Below the pieces are notes generated by a model. It was given only the letters and a program-made list of their open reading frames with translations. It was not told where the DNA came from and searched no databases. Made by a program: the position numbers and the translations under genes. From Vespertiliibacter pulmonis (GTDB lineage Bacteria > Pseudomonadota > Gammaproteobacteria > Enterobacterales > Pasteurellaceae): 64,000 nucleotides of DNA. Positions 42,024 through 52,575 of this stretch are shown here, piece by piece; positions within the stretch are counted from its first letter, which is position 1; every line of letters starts with the position of its first letter. The DNA lies in NCBI RefSeq assembly GCF_013377275.1, contig NZ_CP016615.1, forward strand, positions 1,498,830-1,562,829, in the 5' to 3' direction.

Positions 42024-42704
42024 TTATGAACGTGCCAGCATTAATTCAATGCGTGAGCCAACTCTTTGAGCTTGATCAGCAAGAACCCCAATCCATTCGA
42101 TGATTTTATATAAAAACATAATATCAATTGGATTGTGTGAGTTTTCAATATTAAGTAATGATTTGCGTAAGACGATTTGCAATTGATCGGTGTCATCTTC
42201 AATTGTATCTAGCTCTAAAATCATACGGTTTACAAAATTTAATTCCCGTCCACGAAAGCCTGTTTCCAATAATTGATCCATTTCGTTAATAACTTTGTCG
42301 GATTGTTTTGTTGCATCGAGGCTACGAGATAAGAAGTGTAAAAAAGCAGGTTGCATTTCGGTTGGAATAACAAGCTGACGGCCAATAACACGTCCAGAGA
42401 TATCTTTGGCATAGTTAGCGAGCTTGTCTAATTGCGTAACTAATTCTAATAAATCAGTACGTTCTACGGGCATAAATAAACCACGAGGTAACTTTAGGCG
42501 AATTTCACGTTTAAGTGTATCAGCACGACGTTCTAATTCAATGATTTGACTACGAATTTTCTCTGCCTCGTCCCAACGATTTTCAAAGCTCGCTTCAAAA
42601 AAAGGGACTAATAAACCACAACATTCTGTTACTTTTTTAGAATGTTTTTGTAGAGGTTTGAGTGGCGAATGGGCGAATAATCCTAAAATATTATTCATTG
42701 CCAT
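42024..42704 (-). CDS. DUF47 (PhoU-like) accessory protein of the Pit permease
   Basis: 226 residues, all helical, of the TIGR00153/DUF47 family, distantly PhoU-like. Acidic helices (RADTLKREIRLKLPRGLFMPVERTDLLELVTQLD) are typical. It is co-transcribed with pit and thought to regulate it. GGAG lies 9 nt before the first ATG; a second ATG two codons on is also possible. A CRP-like site lies at 42784-42799. Confidence 0.9.
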   Translation of the reverse strand: MAMNNILGLFAHSPLKPLQKHSKKVTECCGLLVPFFEASFENRWDEAEKIRSQIIELERRADTLKREIRLKLPRGLFMPVERTDLLELVTQLDKLANYAKDISGRVIGRQLVIPTEMQPAFLHFLSRSLDATKQSDKVINEMDQLLETGFRGRELNFVNRMILELDTIEDDTDQLQIVLRKSLLNIENSHNPIDIMFLYKIIEWIGVLADQAQRVGSRIELMLARS

Positions 42705-42783
42705 AGAATATCTCCAATTGGGTTGATAAAAATATGCCTACTTTTTACAAGTAAGATAAAACTTGGCGAATTTTACTTTATGT

Positions 42784-42799
42784 TGTGAGGAAGATCACG
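42784..42799. promoter_or_regulatory. Candidate CRP site upstream of DUF47-pit
   Basis: TGTGA-GGAAGA-TCACG matches TGTGA-N6-TCACA with one mismatch. It is 80 bp before the DUF47 start and about 250 bp before pheS, so it more likely serves pit. Confidence 0.45.
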
Positions 42800-42832
42800 A
42801 ATTAAAATCTTTTCGTGGATTTATTTTTGTAA

Positions 42833-42862
42833 ACAAGCGGTGAGATATTGACAATATCTTGC
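42833..42862 (+). repeat. Extended DNA uptake signal in the DUF47-pheS gap
   Basis: ACAAGCGGT, GAGATATT, then ATATCTTGCAAA. The 342-nt gap (42705-43046) otherwise holds the CRP-like site and a possible promoter TTGACA-17-TACCTA (42848-42876); I see no phenylalanine-rich leader peptide or attenuator. Confidence 0.8.
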
Positions 42863-43043
42863 AAATAGGCTACCTAGTTTCTTAATAAAATAGGGATGTT
42901 AATTTGAGTTTGGAAATCAAAAAATTTATATGCTTATATTTATAAATCAATAATTTAGTGCAAGTTTCAATGATTTTTAAATTTACAAGGTGGCTGAGAA
43001 GTATTACTATTTTATCTATTTTGAATATGTGTTTAGAGGATAG

Positions 43044-44030
<987 letters not shown>

Positions 44031-44084
44031 TCGTTTGGTGTCTGTAGTCAAATTAACATTAAGTAAATTTGGTTGTGAATAAAT

Positions 44085-44140
44085 AAAAGCGGTGAGTTAG
44101 TGCAAAATTTTGCAAAAAATAATAGAAAATGACCGCTTGC
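44085..44140. repeat. Convergent uptake-sequence dyad between pheS and pheT
   Basis: AAAAGCGGT (plus, 44085) and GCAAGCGGT (minus, to 44140) point toward each other and share the central TTTTGCAAAA at 44108-44117. The dyad could fold as a terminator-like hairpin inside the pheST unit. Confidence 0.75.
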
Positions 44141-44199
44141 ATTCATTAAATCTATCAAATATAGCTTAATGCAAGGTAATTAGAAGGAAAGAAAATAAG

Positions 44200-46587
44200 A
44201 TGAAATTCAGTGAATCTTGGTTGCGTGAATGGGTAAACCCAGCTATTAGTACAGAGCAACTCTGCGACCAAATTACAATGTTAGGGTTAGAAGTCGATGG
44301 TGTAGAGGCTGTTGCTGGTGAGTTTTCTGGCGTGGTTGTGGGAGAAGTGGTTGAATGTAGCCAGCACCCTGATGCTGATAAATTACGAGTAACTAAAGTA
44401 AATGTTGGCGGAGATCGTTTATTAGATATTGTGTGTGGTGCGCCGAATTGCCGTCAAGGTTTAAAGGTAGCTTGTGCTGTTGAGGGAGCAGTATTACCGG
44501 GTAATTTTAAAATTAAGAAAACTAAATTGCGTGGTCAGCCATCAGAAGGAATGTTATGTTCTTTCTCAGAATTAGGTATTAAAGATGATCAAAATGGGAT
44601 TATTGAATTGCCACAAAATGCACCTGTTGGCGTGGATTTACGTGAATATTTAGCCTTAAATGATCAATCGATTGAAATTAGTTTAACACCAAATCGTGCT
44701 GATTGCTTGAGTATTGCGGGTATTGCTCGTGAAGTTGGGGTTATCAATCAGTTAGCGGTAAATCAGTCTGAGATCACCCCAGTATTACCAACGATTTCAG
44801 ATAAGATTGAAATTGAATTAAAAGCACCGCAAGCCTGTCCTCGTTATTTGCTTCGAGTAATTAAAGGCGTTAATGTAACGGTTGCATCACCATTATGGTT
44901 ACAAGAAAAATTACGCCGTTGTGGTATTCGTTCTATTGATCCGGTGGTCGATATTACTAATTTAAGTTTACTAGAACTTGGGCAACCAATGCATGCATTT
45001 GATATGGCAAAAGTTGCACAACCAGTACAGGTAAGAATGGCAGAAGAAGGGGAAGAATTAGTTCTGCTTGATGGCACAACAGCAAAATTGCAAGCGAATA
45101 CATTACTTATTGCAGACCAAAACGGACCGCTTGCTATCGCTGGTATTTTTGGTGGTAAAGAGAGCGGTGTCAATACTGAAACGAAAGATGTTATTTTAGA
45201 GTCTGCTTTTTTTGCACCATTAGCTATTGCTGGACGAGCTCGCCAATATGGCTTACATACTGATGCGTCTCATCGCTTTGAAAGAGGTGTTGATTTTGAA
45301 TTAGCTCGTAAAGCAATGGAACGTGCAACTGCATTATTACTTGAAATTTGTGGCGGTGAAGCAGGCGAAATTGTGGAAGCAGTTAGCCCTGAGAATATGC
45401 CTAAATCTCATCGTGTTAAACTTCATCGTAAAAAATTAGATAGTTTATTAGGGCATTCTATTCCAACGGAAACGGTTACTGCTATTTTGGAACGTTTAGG
45501 TTTACAGCCTCAGTATGCTAATGATATTTGGACTGTTCAATCCCCTAGCTGGCGTTTTGATATTGAGATTGAAGAAGATCTTATTGAAGAAGTTGCCCGT
45601 ATTTATGGGTACAACAATATTCCTAATAACGCACCGCTTGCACATCTGCAGATGCGTGGCGTGCCAGAAAAGATCTTAGAAATGAACCGTATTCGTACAG
45701 CATTAGTGGATAGCGGTTATCAAGAAGTGATTACTTATAGCTTTGTTGATCCTAAAATTCAAACTTTATTGCACCCTGAACAATCAGCATTAATTTTACC
45801 GAACCCAATTTCAAGTGAAATGTCTGCAATGCGAGTATCGCTATTAACGGGTTTGTTAGATGCAGTGGTTTATAATCAAAATCGCCAGCAAAATCGTGTA
45901 CGTTTGTTTGAAACAGGATTACGCTTTATTCCTGATGAAAATGCAGAAAATAGTATTCGTCAAGAGAGAGTATTAGGGGCAGTTATTGTTGGAGATAAAA
46001 CAAGCATGCATTGGGAGAGTAAAGGGCAGCCTGTCGATTTCTTTGATTTAAAAGGTGATTTAGAGCGCGTTTTATCACTCACCTCAGTGGCTGATAAATT
46101 ACAATTTGTGGCAAAACAATTCCCTGCGTTACATCCAGGTCAATCAGCAGCTATTTTACTCGATGGTAAAGAAATTGGCTTTATCGGTACTGTTCATCCT
46201 AAAGTTGTGCAAAAACTTGGGCTATCAGGGAAACCAGTCGTATTTGAATTAGCCGTTGAAGTTATTGCCGAACGTACAATTCCTAATGCACAAGAAATTT
46301 CTCGTTTTCCTGCAAATAAACGTGATATTGCGATTGTTCTTGAGCAAACTATACCAGCGAATGATATCTTAGAAGTTTGTCGTCAGGCGGGAGGTAAGCG
46401 ATTAGTGGGCGTAAATTTATTTGATGTCTATCAAGGTACTAATTTAGCTGACGGCAAGAAAAGTTTAGCAATTAGTTTAACGATTCAAGATACAGAAAAA
46501 ACCCTTGAAGAAGATGAAATTAATGCAGTAATTCAAGCTGTATTAACTGAGCTTGAACAACGTTTTAATGCTTATCTAAGAGATTAG
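44200..46587 (+). CDS. pheT: PheT, phenylalanyl-tRNA synthetase beta subunit
   Basis: 795 residues, full length. Domain order: EMAP/OB-type tRNA-binding domain (about 40-148, [21 protein letters not shown]), B3/B4 editing domain that clears Tyr-tRNA-Phe (about 210-380), B5 (about 400-475), core B6-B7 class II-like fold, and the C-terminal FDX-ACB anticodon-binding domain ([17 protein letters not shown] onward). GAAGGAA precedes the ATG. ihfA follows 15 nt downstream, as in E. coli. Two uptake variants lie inside. Confidence 0.97.
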   Translation: MKFSESWLREWVNPAISTEQLCDQITMLGLEVDGVEAVAGEFSGVVVGEVVECSQHPDADKLRVTKVNVGGDRLLDIVCGAPNCRQGLKVACAVEGAVLPGNFKIKKTKLRGQPSEGMLCSFSELGIKDDQNGIIELPQNAPVGVDLREYLALNDQSIEISLTPNRADCLSIAGIAREVGVINQLAVNQSEITPVLPTISDKIEIELKAPQACPRYLLRVIKGVNVTVASPLWLQEKLRRCGIRSIDPVVDITNLSLLELGQPMHAFDMAKVAQPVQVRMAEEGEELVLLDGTTAKLQANTLLIADQNGPLAIAGIFGGKESGVNTETKDVILESAFFAPLAIAGRARQYGLHTDASHRFERGVDFELARKAMERATALLLEICGGEAGEIVEAVSPENMPKSHRVKLHRKKLDSLLGHSIPTETVTAILERLGLQPQYANDIWTVQSPSWRFDIEIEEDLIEEVARIYGYNNIPNNAPLAHLQMRGVPEKILEMNRIRTALVDSGYQEVITYSFVDPKIQTLLHPEQSALILPNPISSEMSAMRVSLLTGLLDAVVYNQNRQQNRVRLFETGLRFIPDENAENSIRQERVLGAVIVGDKTSMHWESKGQPVDFFDLKGDLERVLSLTSVADKLQFVAKQFPALHPGQSAAILLDGKEIGFIGTVHPKVVQKLGLSGKPVVFELAVEVIAERTIPNAQEISRFPANKRDIAIVLEQTIPANDILEVCRQAGGKRLVGVNLFDVYQGTNLADGKKSLAISLTIQDTEKTLEEDEINAVIQAVLTELEQRFNAYLRD

Positions 46588-46602
46588 ATTAAGGACTTTA
46601 TT

Positions 46603-46899
46603 ATGGCACTTACCAAAATTGATATCGCAGAAAACCTCGTTGAACGATGTGGGTTGGATAAACGTGTTGCAAAACAATTGGTTGAGCAATTTTTTGAGGA
46701 AATCCAATTAAGCCTGGAAAAAGGTGAAGAAGTAAAATTATCGGGATTTGGTAATTTTCTAGTTCGAGATAAAAAAGCTCGCCCGGGACGTAATCCAAAA
46801 ACAGGTGAAGATGTTGCCGTTTCTGCTCGCCGAGTTGTTACTTTTAAACCAGGCCAAAAACTACGAGAACGAGTTGAAGATTTAAAGGTAAAAGCCTAA
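46603..46899 (+). CDS. ihfA: IhfA, integration host factor alpha subunit
   Basis: 98 residues of the HU/IHF family. The DNA-bending beta arm [17 protein letters not shown] (about 60-76) contains the intercalating proline, and [31 protein letters not shown] forms the dimer body. IHF binds and bends DNA at specific sites. It follows pheT by 15 nt, as in E. coli pheST-ihfA. An AAGGA lies upstream. Confidence 0.97.
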   Translation: MALTKIDIAENLVERCGLDKRVAKQLVEQFFEEIQLSLEKGEEVKLSGFGNFLVRDKKARPGRNPKTGEDVAVSARRVVTFKPGQKLRERVEDLKVKA

Positions 46900-46904
46900 T
46901 AAAT

Positions 46905-46943
46905 AAAGGCATTCAGTTTTTGTAAGTGAATGCCTTTTGTTTT
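46905..46943 (+). terminator. Terminator after ihfA
   Basis: AAAGGCATTC and GAATGCCTTT pair over 10 bp, followed by TGTTTT. It ends 14 nt before the nlpC start. Confidence 0.85.
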
Positions 46944-46956
46944 AGTAAGGATTAAT

Positions 46957-47478
46957 ATGTGCATAAATAAAATTGCCTCATCTCTATTTATTACAGCAAT
47001 TATTTTTAGTTTAACAGCGTGTAGTAGTTCTCCGTCAGTTAAGGAGGATAAACGAGGTCATTCAACGATTTATCAGAAGAGCCATCAGGGGAAGATTTTT
47101 GATCCTATTTTTGCAATTAGTAGTTTAAGTGAACAAAAATCTCGTTGGAAAGGAACCCGTTATCGTTTAGGTGGAACGAGCCGTCAAGGGGTAGATTGCT
47201 CTGGTTTTGTACAAGTTACTTTTCGTGAATTATTTGGTATTTCATTACCGAGAATGACGATTGATCAAGCAAGAGAAGGAAAAAAAATCGCAAAATCAGA
47301 ACTACAAGCAGGCGATTTAGTCTTTTTTAAAACAGGGAGAGGACCAAATGGCAAGCACGTTGGTATCTATGTAAAAAATGGGCAGTTTCTCCACGCTTCA
47401 ACTAAGGGCGGTGTAATTTATTCTAGCTTAGATGCACCTTATTGGGCTAAGACATTTTGGCAAGCTCGCCGTTTGTAA
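46957..47478 (+). CDS. nlpC: NlpC/P60 family lipoprotein, probable murein endopeptidase
   Basis: 173 residues from the ATG at 46957, with TAAGGA 5 nt upstream; an ATG at 46930 lies inside the ihfA terminator. The lipobox is LTAC with Cys22. The NlpC/P60 papain-like triad is Cys81 (GVDCSGF), His134 (KHVGIY) and His146 (FLHAST). Such enzymes cut D-Glu-mDAP or D-Ala-mDAP bonds in peptidoglycan. Its place after ihfA matches H. influenzae HI1314. Confidence 0.93.
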   Translation: MCINKIASSLFITAIIFSLTACSSSPSVKEDKRGHSTIYQKSHQGKIFDPIFAISSLSEQKSRWKGTRYRLGGTSRQGVDCSGFVQVTFRELFGISLPRMTIDQAREGKKIAKSELQAGDLVFFKTGRGPNGKHVGIYVKNGQFLHASTKGGVIYSSLDAPYWAKTFWQARRL

Positions 47479-47577
47479 ATTGTGCAGAATATGATTTTTA
47501 TCAAAGAAATTAATATTAGATATCAGTTTGTTAAGTTTTAATTTGCAATCTTGACTAAATTGACATAGAATTACTCA

Positions 47578-47658
47578 CATAAAACGATAAAAGTTGTGTT
47601 CAGCAACTAATTTCATAAATTTGCTTTCCGAGTGGCCCCTAATTTAGGGGCTTTTTTT
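47578..47658 (+). ncRNA. Candidate small RNA or long 3' UTR of nlpC
   Basis: A promoter-like TTGCAA-17-TAGAAT (47543-47571) precedes an 80-nt stretch with a small hairpin (AGTTG/CAACT near 47591-47608) and ends in a strong terminator, GCCCCT-AATTT-AGGGGC plus TTTTTTT (47635-47658). This is the layout of an Hfq-type small RNA, but the same hairpin also serves as nlpC terminator. Confidence 0.35.
47635..47658 (+). terminator. Intrinsic terminator between nlpC and yejM
   Basis: GCCCCT-AATTT-AGGGGC, 6 bp, followed by seven T. Confidence 0.92.
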
Positions 47659-47702
47659 ATTACTTATAAGCAATAAACTTTTGGTTTGTTTGGATATAAC
47701 GG

Positions 47703-49418
47703 TTAGTTAGCAATAAACTGGTTGCTTTGTTGAATGAGATGTAAAAATAATGCGAGAGGCGGACGAGTATGAATTTCTCTAGTATTTTCAACATTGTAAT
47801 GGATAAAATCGCCTTTGCGATCAATATGATACTGTTCGCCATTAGATAAAATCGCAACATTCCAATAATAGTTTGAGGAAAGCAACCATTTTCGACTATT
47901 TTCTTTGGTAAGGTTAATTCCTTGAGAATAGGTTTCAACGGGTGAATTTAGCCCAAAAAATTGCGGTAATAATGTTGGAGTAATATCTAAATGACTTGAT
48001 AACCCAGTATAAATACCTTGCTCCTGTTGCCAATAGAGTATCATTGGAATATTCGTTTTAGCCATTGCAAATATATTGTCGGAAACTACCGCTTGCCCAA
48101 TATCAGCTGTGATAAGAATTAGGGTATTTTTAGTTAACCCTTGATGCTCAAGGCTTTGCCAAATAATATCAAATTGCTGGTCTAGCGACTGGGGAGATTG
48201 CTCTAGGCTTAAATCAAGGTAACTGAAAAAAGGCTCTGCTGAGTGATCATTCAGCCATTGTTGCCATTGCTGAATGGTTGTTTGATTATCTTGTGCCGTA
48301 GGCAATTTAAAATTGGCGAAAAGTGCTTGCTGGTAGATAGGCTTAGCAAATCCATTATGGGAAAATAACCCAAATTGATAGTTTAGCTGTTGTAAACGAG
48401 AAATGAGTACCGATTGTTTTTTTTCACTTAGGATCGCATCAACATAGCGACCACTTAATCCGTAGAATAGGCTTGAAATACCTGCACTTGCCGTATCTCC
48501 TCCAGTATAATGATGTTTGAAGTAACGAGATTGTTTGCTGACTTGATATAATGTCGGCATCATTTTTTCATTGATCATCTCATTGCTTAACCCTGATAGA
48601 TTGATAAAAAGCAGGTTGGTTTTATGAGGCGTTTTATCAAATTTTAGTGATGTTTTAGGGTAATTGAGAAAAAAAGTGTCTAATCGACCGCTTGTTTCGA
48701 TTGTTTGCTCTAAGTCTGCACGGTTAATCAAATGATGTTTTTCTAAAAAAGTACGAGCTGTCATTGGGTATGAAAGAGGATAATTCGCTTTTTGTGCTGT
48801 GATTGGGCGGTAAATCATCATATCCGCCCACGCATATAGCAGATGCGTTGCAGTAAAACAGGTAAGGAAAAATAGAGCGACATATTTTCCCCAGCGTTGG
48901 CGATTAAAACTGCGTAATTTATTCCAGCACCAGCGAGAATAAAGCATTTCGGCTAATAAAATAATTGGCATTGGAACAAATAGTAATTGCCATTGGTGAG
49001 AAAGCTCGCTTTCATCAGGATTTACTAATAGATCCCACACTAATGGTGATAAATGTAAATAGAATTGCTTAAAGACCTCGGTATCAACGAGTAATGTGGT
49101 TAAGCCAATGGTTGAGAAAATAACAGAAATCCCTCTAAATGCACGGTTATTTCGAATAATAAAGCTAAGAGGGAATAAAATAAGTAGATAAAGTGCGAAG
49201 ACAACAAAACTAAAATGCCCAAATAGGCTAACAAAGAAGTAGAGTTTTCCTGCTAGCGTATTTGGCCAATCAGCATTGAGGGCATAGCGAGAAGTAATCA
49301 ATAATGCTAAGAGAATGTTAAATAGTGCGAACCAATGCCCCCAAGCAATTCGTTGAGAAGTTTCTTCACGATATTGGCGTGAATTAGTTGGAAATAAGCG
49401 TAGAAGCTGGTTCAGCAT
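47703..49418 (-). CDS. yejM: YejM (PbgA/LapC), inner-membrane LPS-homeostasis sensor
   Basis: 571 residues: five N-terminal membrane helices (to about residue 190) and a periplasmic sulfatase-like domain. YejM binds LPS and controls LpxC degradation through LapB/FtsH. The metal and nucleophile motifs of active sulfatases look lost: NLLFINLSGLSNE lacks the usual Asp, and ITADIGQ replaces the DHG motif, consistent with a regulatory pseudoenzyme. It is in an operon with yejL, 14 nt upstream. Variant and perfect uptake cores (48088, 48687) lie within. Confidence 0.92.
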   Translation of the reverse strand: MLNQLLRLFPTNSRQYREETSQRIAWGHWFALFNILLALLITSRYALNADWPNTLAGKLYFFVSLFGHFSFVVFALYLLILFPLSFIIRNNRAFRGISVIFSTIGLTTLLVDTEVFKQFYLHLSPLVWDLLVNPDESELSHQWQLLFVPMPIILLAEMLYSRWCWNKLRSFNRQRWGKYVALFFLTCFTATHLLYAWADMMIYRPITAQKANYPLSYPMTARTFLEKHHLINRADLEQTIETSGRLDTFFLNYPKTSLKFDKTPHKTNLLFINLSGLSNEMINEKMMPTLYQVSKQSRYFKHHYTGGDTASAGISSLFYGLSGRYVDAILSEKKQSVLISRLQQLNYQFGLFSHNGFAKPIYQQALFANFKLPTAQDNQTTIQQWQQWLNDHSAEPFFSYLDLSLEQSPQSLDQQFDIIWQSLEHQGLTKNTLILITADIGQAVVSDNIFAMAKTNIPMILYWQQEQGIYTGLSSHLDITPTLLPQFFGLNSPVETYSQGINLTKENSRKWLLSSNYYWNVAILSNGEQYHIDRKGDFIHYNVENTREIHTRPPLALFLHLIQQSNQFIAN

Positions 49419-49432
49419 AATATTTTATAAGA

Positions 49433-49669
49433 TTAATTGGGCTTTAATTCATTTTTCTGTAATGAATTTTTTAGTGCCGAGCAAAAAGTATCCGCTAACA
49501 ATTGCTGTTGGGCTGGATTTTGAATATTGGTACTCAAAATATTTGTTACCATATTGCCTAATGCCATAAGGGAGAGATCCACAGGGGCTTTATGTTTTTC
49601 AAGGGTAATAATTAAATCATTGAGTAGAGCATCTAGTTGTTTATCTTGGTATTTTGATTGGATTGCCAT
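49433..49669 (-). CDS. yejL: YejL (UPF0352) small protein
   Basis: 78 residues, soluble and helical. It aligns with the UPF0352 family by MAIQSKYQDKQLDALLNDLI and LSLMALGNMVTNIL. No known function. It lies directly upstream of yejM, as in E. coli. Confidence 0.93.
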   Translation of the reverse strand: MAIQSKYQDKQLDALLNDLIITLEKHKAPVDLSLMALGNMVTNILSTNIQNPAQQQLLADTFCSALKNSLQKNELKPN

Positions 49670-49723
49670 AAGGATTAAACGTTAAAATTAAATAGGCTGA
49701 ATTCTATCATAAATTAAAAGAAT

Positions 49724-49753
49724 ACAAGCGGTTAGTTACTAAAGATTTTTTGC
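49724..49753 (+). repeat. Extended DNA uptake signal
   Basis: ACAAGCGGT, TAGTT, then ATTTTTTGC. It lies between the cmoA stop and the yejL start, in a position to form a spacer between the two minus-strand units. Confidence 0.85.
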
Positions 49754-49770
49754 AATTAATAAACTAATGT

Positions 49771-50496
<726 letters not shown>

Positions 50497-51387
50497 TTAA
50501 TTTTCTCGTTTTACAATAAATTCTGCAAGTTGTTGCAAAATTAGGGTATCAAAAGGTAATTGAGTAAGGGAATTTAACGCAGATTTTAATAAATCATTAG
50601 CTTTTTGCTGTGCTTTCTCTAGTCCAAGTAATTTAGGATAAGTACTTTTATTTAGTGCATTATCTGCTCCAACAACTTTCCCAATTTTATCGGATTGCCC
50701 GATGACATCTAAAATATCATCTTGAACTTGGAATGCTAGACCAATTGCTTTTGCATATTGCTCAAGGTGAAATTTTATTTCGGTATTTTGAGCATATTCA
50801 GATAAATTTAATCCCATAAGTACAGAAGCAACAATTAACGCTCCAGTTTTATTACGGTGAATTGTTTCTAGCTCATTTAATGAGATAGTTTTATTTTCTG
50901 CTGTTAAATCAAGGCTTTGCCCTAAGCACATTCCTAATGCCCCTGCGGAGAGAGAAAGCTGGGTAATTTGTGCGACTTTTTGTGTATCTGTTAAATAACG
51001 ATCTTGAGCAAGTAATTGAAAGGCAAATGTTTGTAGTGCATCACCAGCTAAGATAGCGGTCGCTTCGTCAAAGGCAATATGGCAAGTTGGTTGGCCTCGG
51101 CGGAGTTTGTCATTATCCATCGCAGGTAAGTCATCGTGTACGAGAGAGTAAGCGTGAATAGCTTCCATAGCAGCCGCTGAACTATCGAGTTTTGATAATT
51201 CAACGCCAAGCATTGCACCCGTAGTATAAATAAGAAAAGGACGAATTCGTTTTCCGCCTAATAACACAGCATAAGCCATTGCATCTGCTAACGGGGCATT
51301 TTTTCCTTTGTATTGCTCTAATTGTTGAGCAAGAAATTGATTAACTCTGTCTTGACAAGCGGTGAGTTTATGGGAAAGTTTTGTCAT
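50497..51387 (-). CDS. ispA: IspA, farnesyl diphosphate synthase
   Basis: 296 residues. It condenses isopentenyl and dimethylallyl/geranyl diphosphate to farnesyl diphosphate, the precursor of undecaprenyl phosphate and ubiquinone. The two Asp-rich motifs are HDDLPAMDND (FARM) and FQVQDDILDV (SARM); GGKRIRPFLIY is at the N-terminus. The start shares a base with the xseB stop (TAATG). A perfect uptake core (51355) codes for residues near the N-terminus. Confidence 0.96.
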   Translation of the reverse strand: MTKLSHKLTACQDRVNQFLAQQLEQYKGKNAPLADAMAYAVLLGGKRIRPFLIYTTGAMLGVELSKLDSSAAAMEAIHAYSLVHDDLPAMDNDKLRRGQPTCHIAFDEATAILAGDALQTFAFQLLAQDRYLTDTQKVAQITQLSLSAGALGMCLGQSLDLTAENKTISLNELETIHRNKTGALIVASVLMGLNLSEYAQNTEIKFHLEQYAKAIGLAFQVQDDILDVIGQSDKIGKVVGADNALNKSTYPKLLGLEKAQQKANDLLKSALNSLTQLPFDTLILQQLAEFIVKREN

Positions 51388-51608
51388 TATTGATAATCCG
51401 CAAGAGGGGCTTGTTCATCTTTTTGTAATAAAATTTGGATACGCTGTTCTGCTTGTTGTAAACGTTCTTGTCCTTGCTGAACTAATTGAATGGCTGTTTC
51501 AAACTCATTTAATGCTTCTTCTAACGGCAAATCGCCCGCTTCTAAACGTCCAACAATGTTTTCTAATTCTTTTAAGGTAGTTTCAAAATCAGTAGGTTTT
51601 TTTGCCAT
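51387..51608 (-). CDS. xseB: XseB, exodeoxyribonuclease VII small subunit
   Basis: 73 residues from the ATG at 51608 (MAKKPTDFE), preceded by AAAGGA 7 nt away; the longer in-frame extension to 51686 has no support. Helical, with the family core [20 protein letters not shown] and [13 protein letters not shown]. It joins XseA in degrading single-stranded DNA. It starts the xseB-ispA-cmoA unit. Confidence 0.95.
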   Translation of the reverse strand: MAKKPTDFETTLKELENIVGRLEAGDLPLEEALNEFETAIQLVQQGQERLQQAEQRIQILLQKDEQAPLADYQ

Positions 51609-51714
51609 TTTAATGTCCTTTAACGTAGTTTGGTGATTAAAGCCAAAAATTTTAGCTATTCTAAAAGATGAAAAGAAAATGACCAAGCTATTTGCGTATT
51701 ATTGAGCAATCATT

Positions 51715-51743
51715 TTGCAAATAATTAATTTTTCCGATATTGT
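51715..51743 (+). promoter_or_regulatory. Candidate ycbX promoter
   Basis: TTGCAA (51715-51720), 17 bp, TATTGT (51738-51743). The predicted transcript begins near 51750, ahead of the ATG at 51778. Confidence 0.4.
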
Positions 51744-51777
51744 ATTTAAATGCCAGAGGCTCTTTTGGGGCAATTAT

Positions 51778-52566
51778 ATGAAAGTAACACAGTTGAATAT
51801 TTTCCCGATAAAATCAACTCGGGCATACCCAGTGCATCAAGCTTTTGTTCAGTTGCAAGGGCTAAATTTTGATCGTGAATTTATGATTACAGAGCTTGAT
51901 GGTACTTTAATAACTGCTCGTAAAGAGGCTGTTTTGTACTGTTTATCCGCATTTCCTATTTCAACAGGGATCATTATTTGTGATGAAAAGGGAGAGCAGT
52001 GCGTGGCGTTTTACCAAGATTTTATTGAGAGCCAAATAAGTGAAGTATGGGGAACACATTTTAACTCATTAGTGGCTAATCAGAGGGTGAATGAGTGGCT
52101 GAGTAAAAAATTTAAACGCTCTGTACAGCTGCGTTGGCTCGGTGCTGAAAGTCAGAGAAAAGTGGCTCAACTTGTCCAAAATCCATTAAGTTTTGCTGAC
52201 AGCAATCCTATCTTATTATTATCTGAAAAATCGTTGGATCAGTTACAACAATGGTCTCCCGTACCTATCTCAATGGAACAATTTCGGGGTAATATTGTCA
52301 TAGATGGAAACGTAGCGTTCGCAGAAGAACAATGGCAACGACTTAAAATTGGAGACGTAGTGTTTAAGTTTTCGCAATGCTGTACTCGTTGTCCAATGAT
52401 TACTCGGGATCTTAATACCCTTGAACTTAATTCAGCGGCTGAACCTCTCAAAACGTTGAAAAAATATCATACAAACGACCTAGGCAAGCCAATTTTTGGA
52501 ATACATTTAGTGCCAGAAAATAGCGGTGTCATTCGTCTAAATGATTCTATTATTCTTTTAAATTAA
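51778..52566 (+). CDS. ycbX: YcbX-type MOSC-domain protein (short form)
   Basis: 262 residues. It has the N-terminal MOSC beta-barrel (about 1-120: MKVTQLNIFPIKSTRAYPV, GLNFDREFMITE) and the C-terminal MOSC domain with FRGNIVIDG and the Cys of SQCCTRCPMITRD that would bind molybdenum cofactor. YcbX reduces N-hydroxylated base analogues. E. coli YcbX is about 370 residues with a C-terminal 2Fe-2S ferredoxin domain; that domain is absent here, so another electron donor is needed. Weak ribosome-binding site. Confidence 0.9.
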   Translation: MKVTQLNIFPIKSTRAYPVHQAFVQLQGLNFDREFMITELDGTLITARKEAVLYCLSAFPISTGIIICDEKGEQCVAFYQDFIESQISEVWGTHFNSLVANQRVNEWLSKKFKRSVQLRWLGAESQRKVAQLVQNPLSFADSNPILLLSEKSLDQLQQWSPVPISMEQFRGNIVIDGNVAFAEEQWQRLKIGDVVFKFSQCCTRCPMITRDLNTLELNSAAEPLKTLKKYHTNDLGKPIFGIHLVPENSGVIRLNDSIILLN

Positions 52567-52575
52567 AGGCATTTT

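Noticed and set aside
44844-45173. 109-codon minus-strand frame inside pheT
   Set aside because: Antisense to the conserved editing domain of PheT, without its own signals.
47703-49418. YejM as an active sulfatase or phosphoethanolamine transferase
   Set aside because: The metal-binding and DHG-type motifs are altered, and yejL alongside supports the regulatory YejM/PbgA identity.
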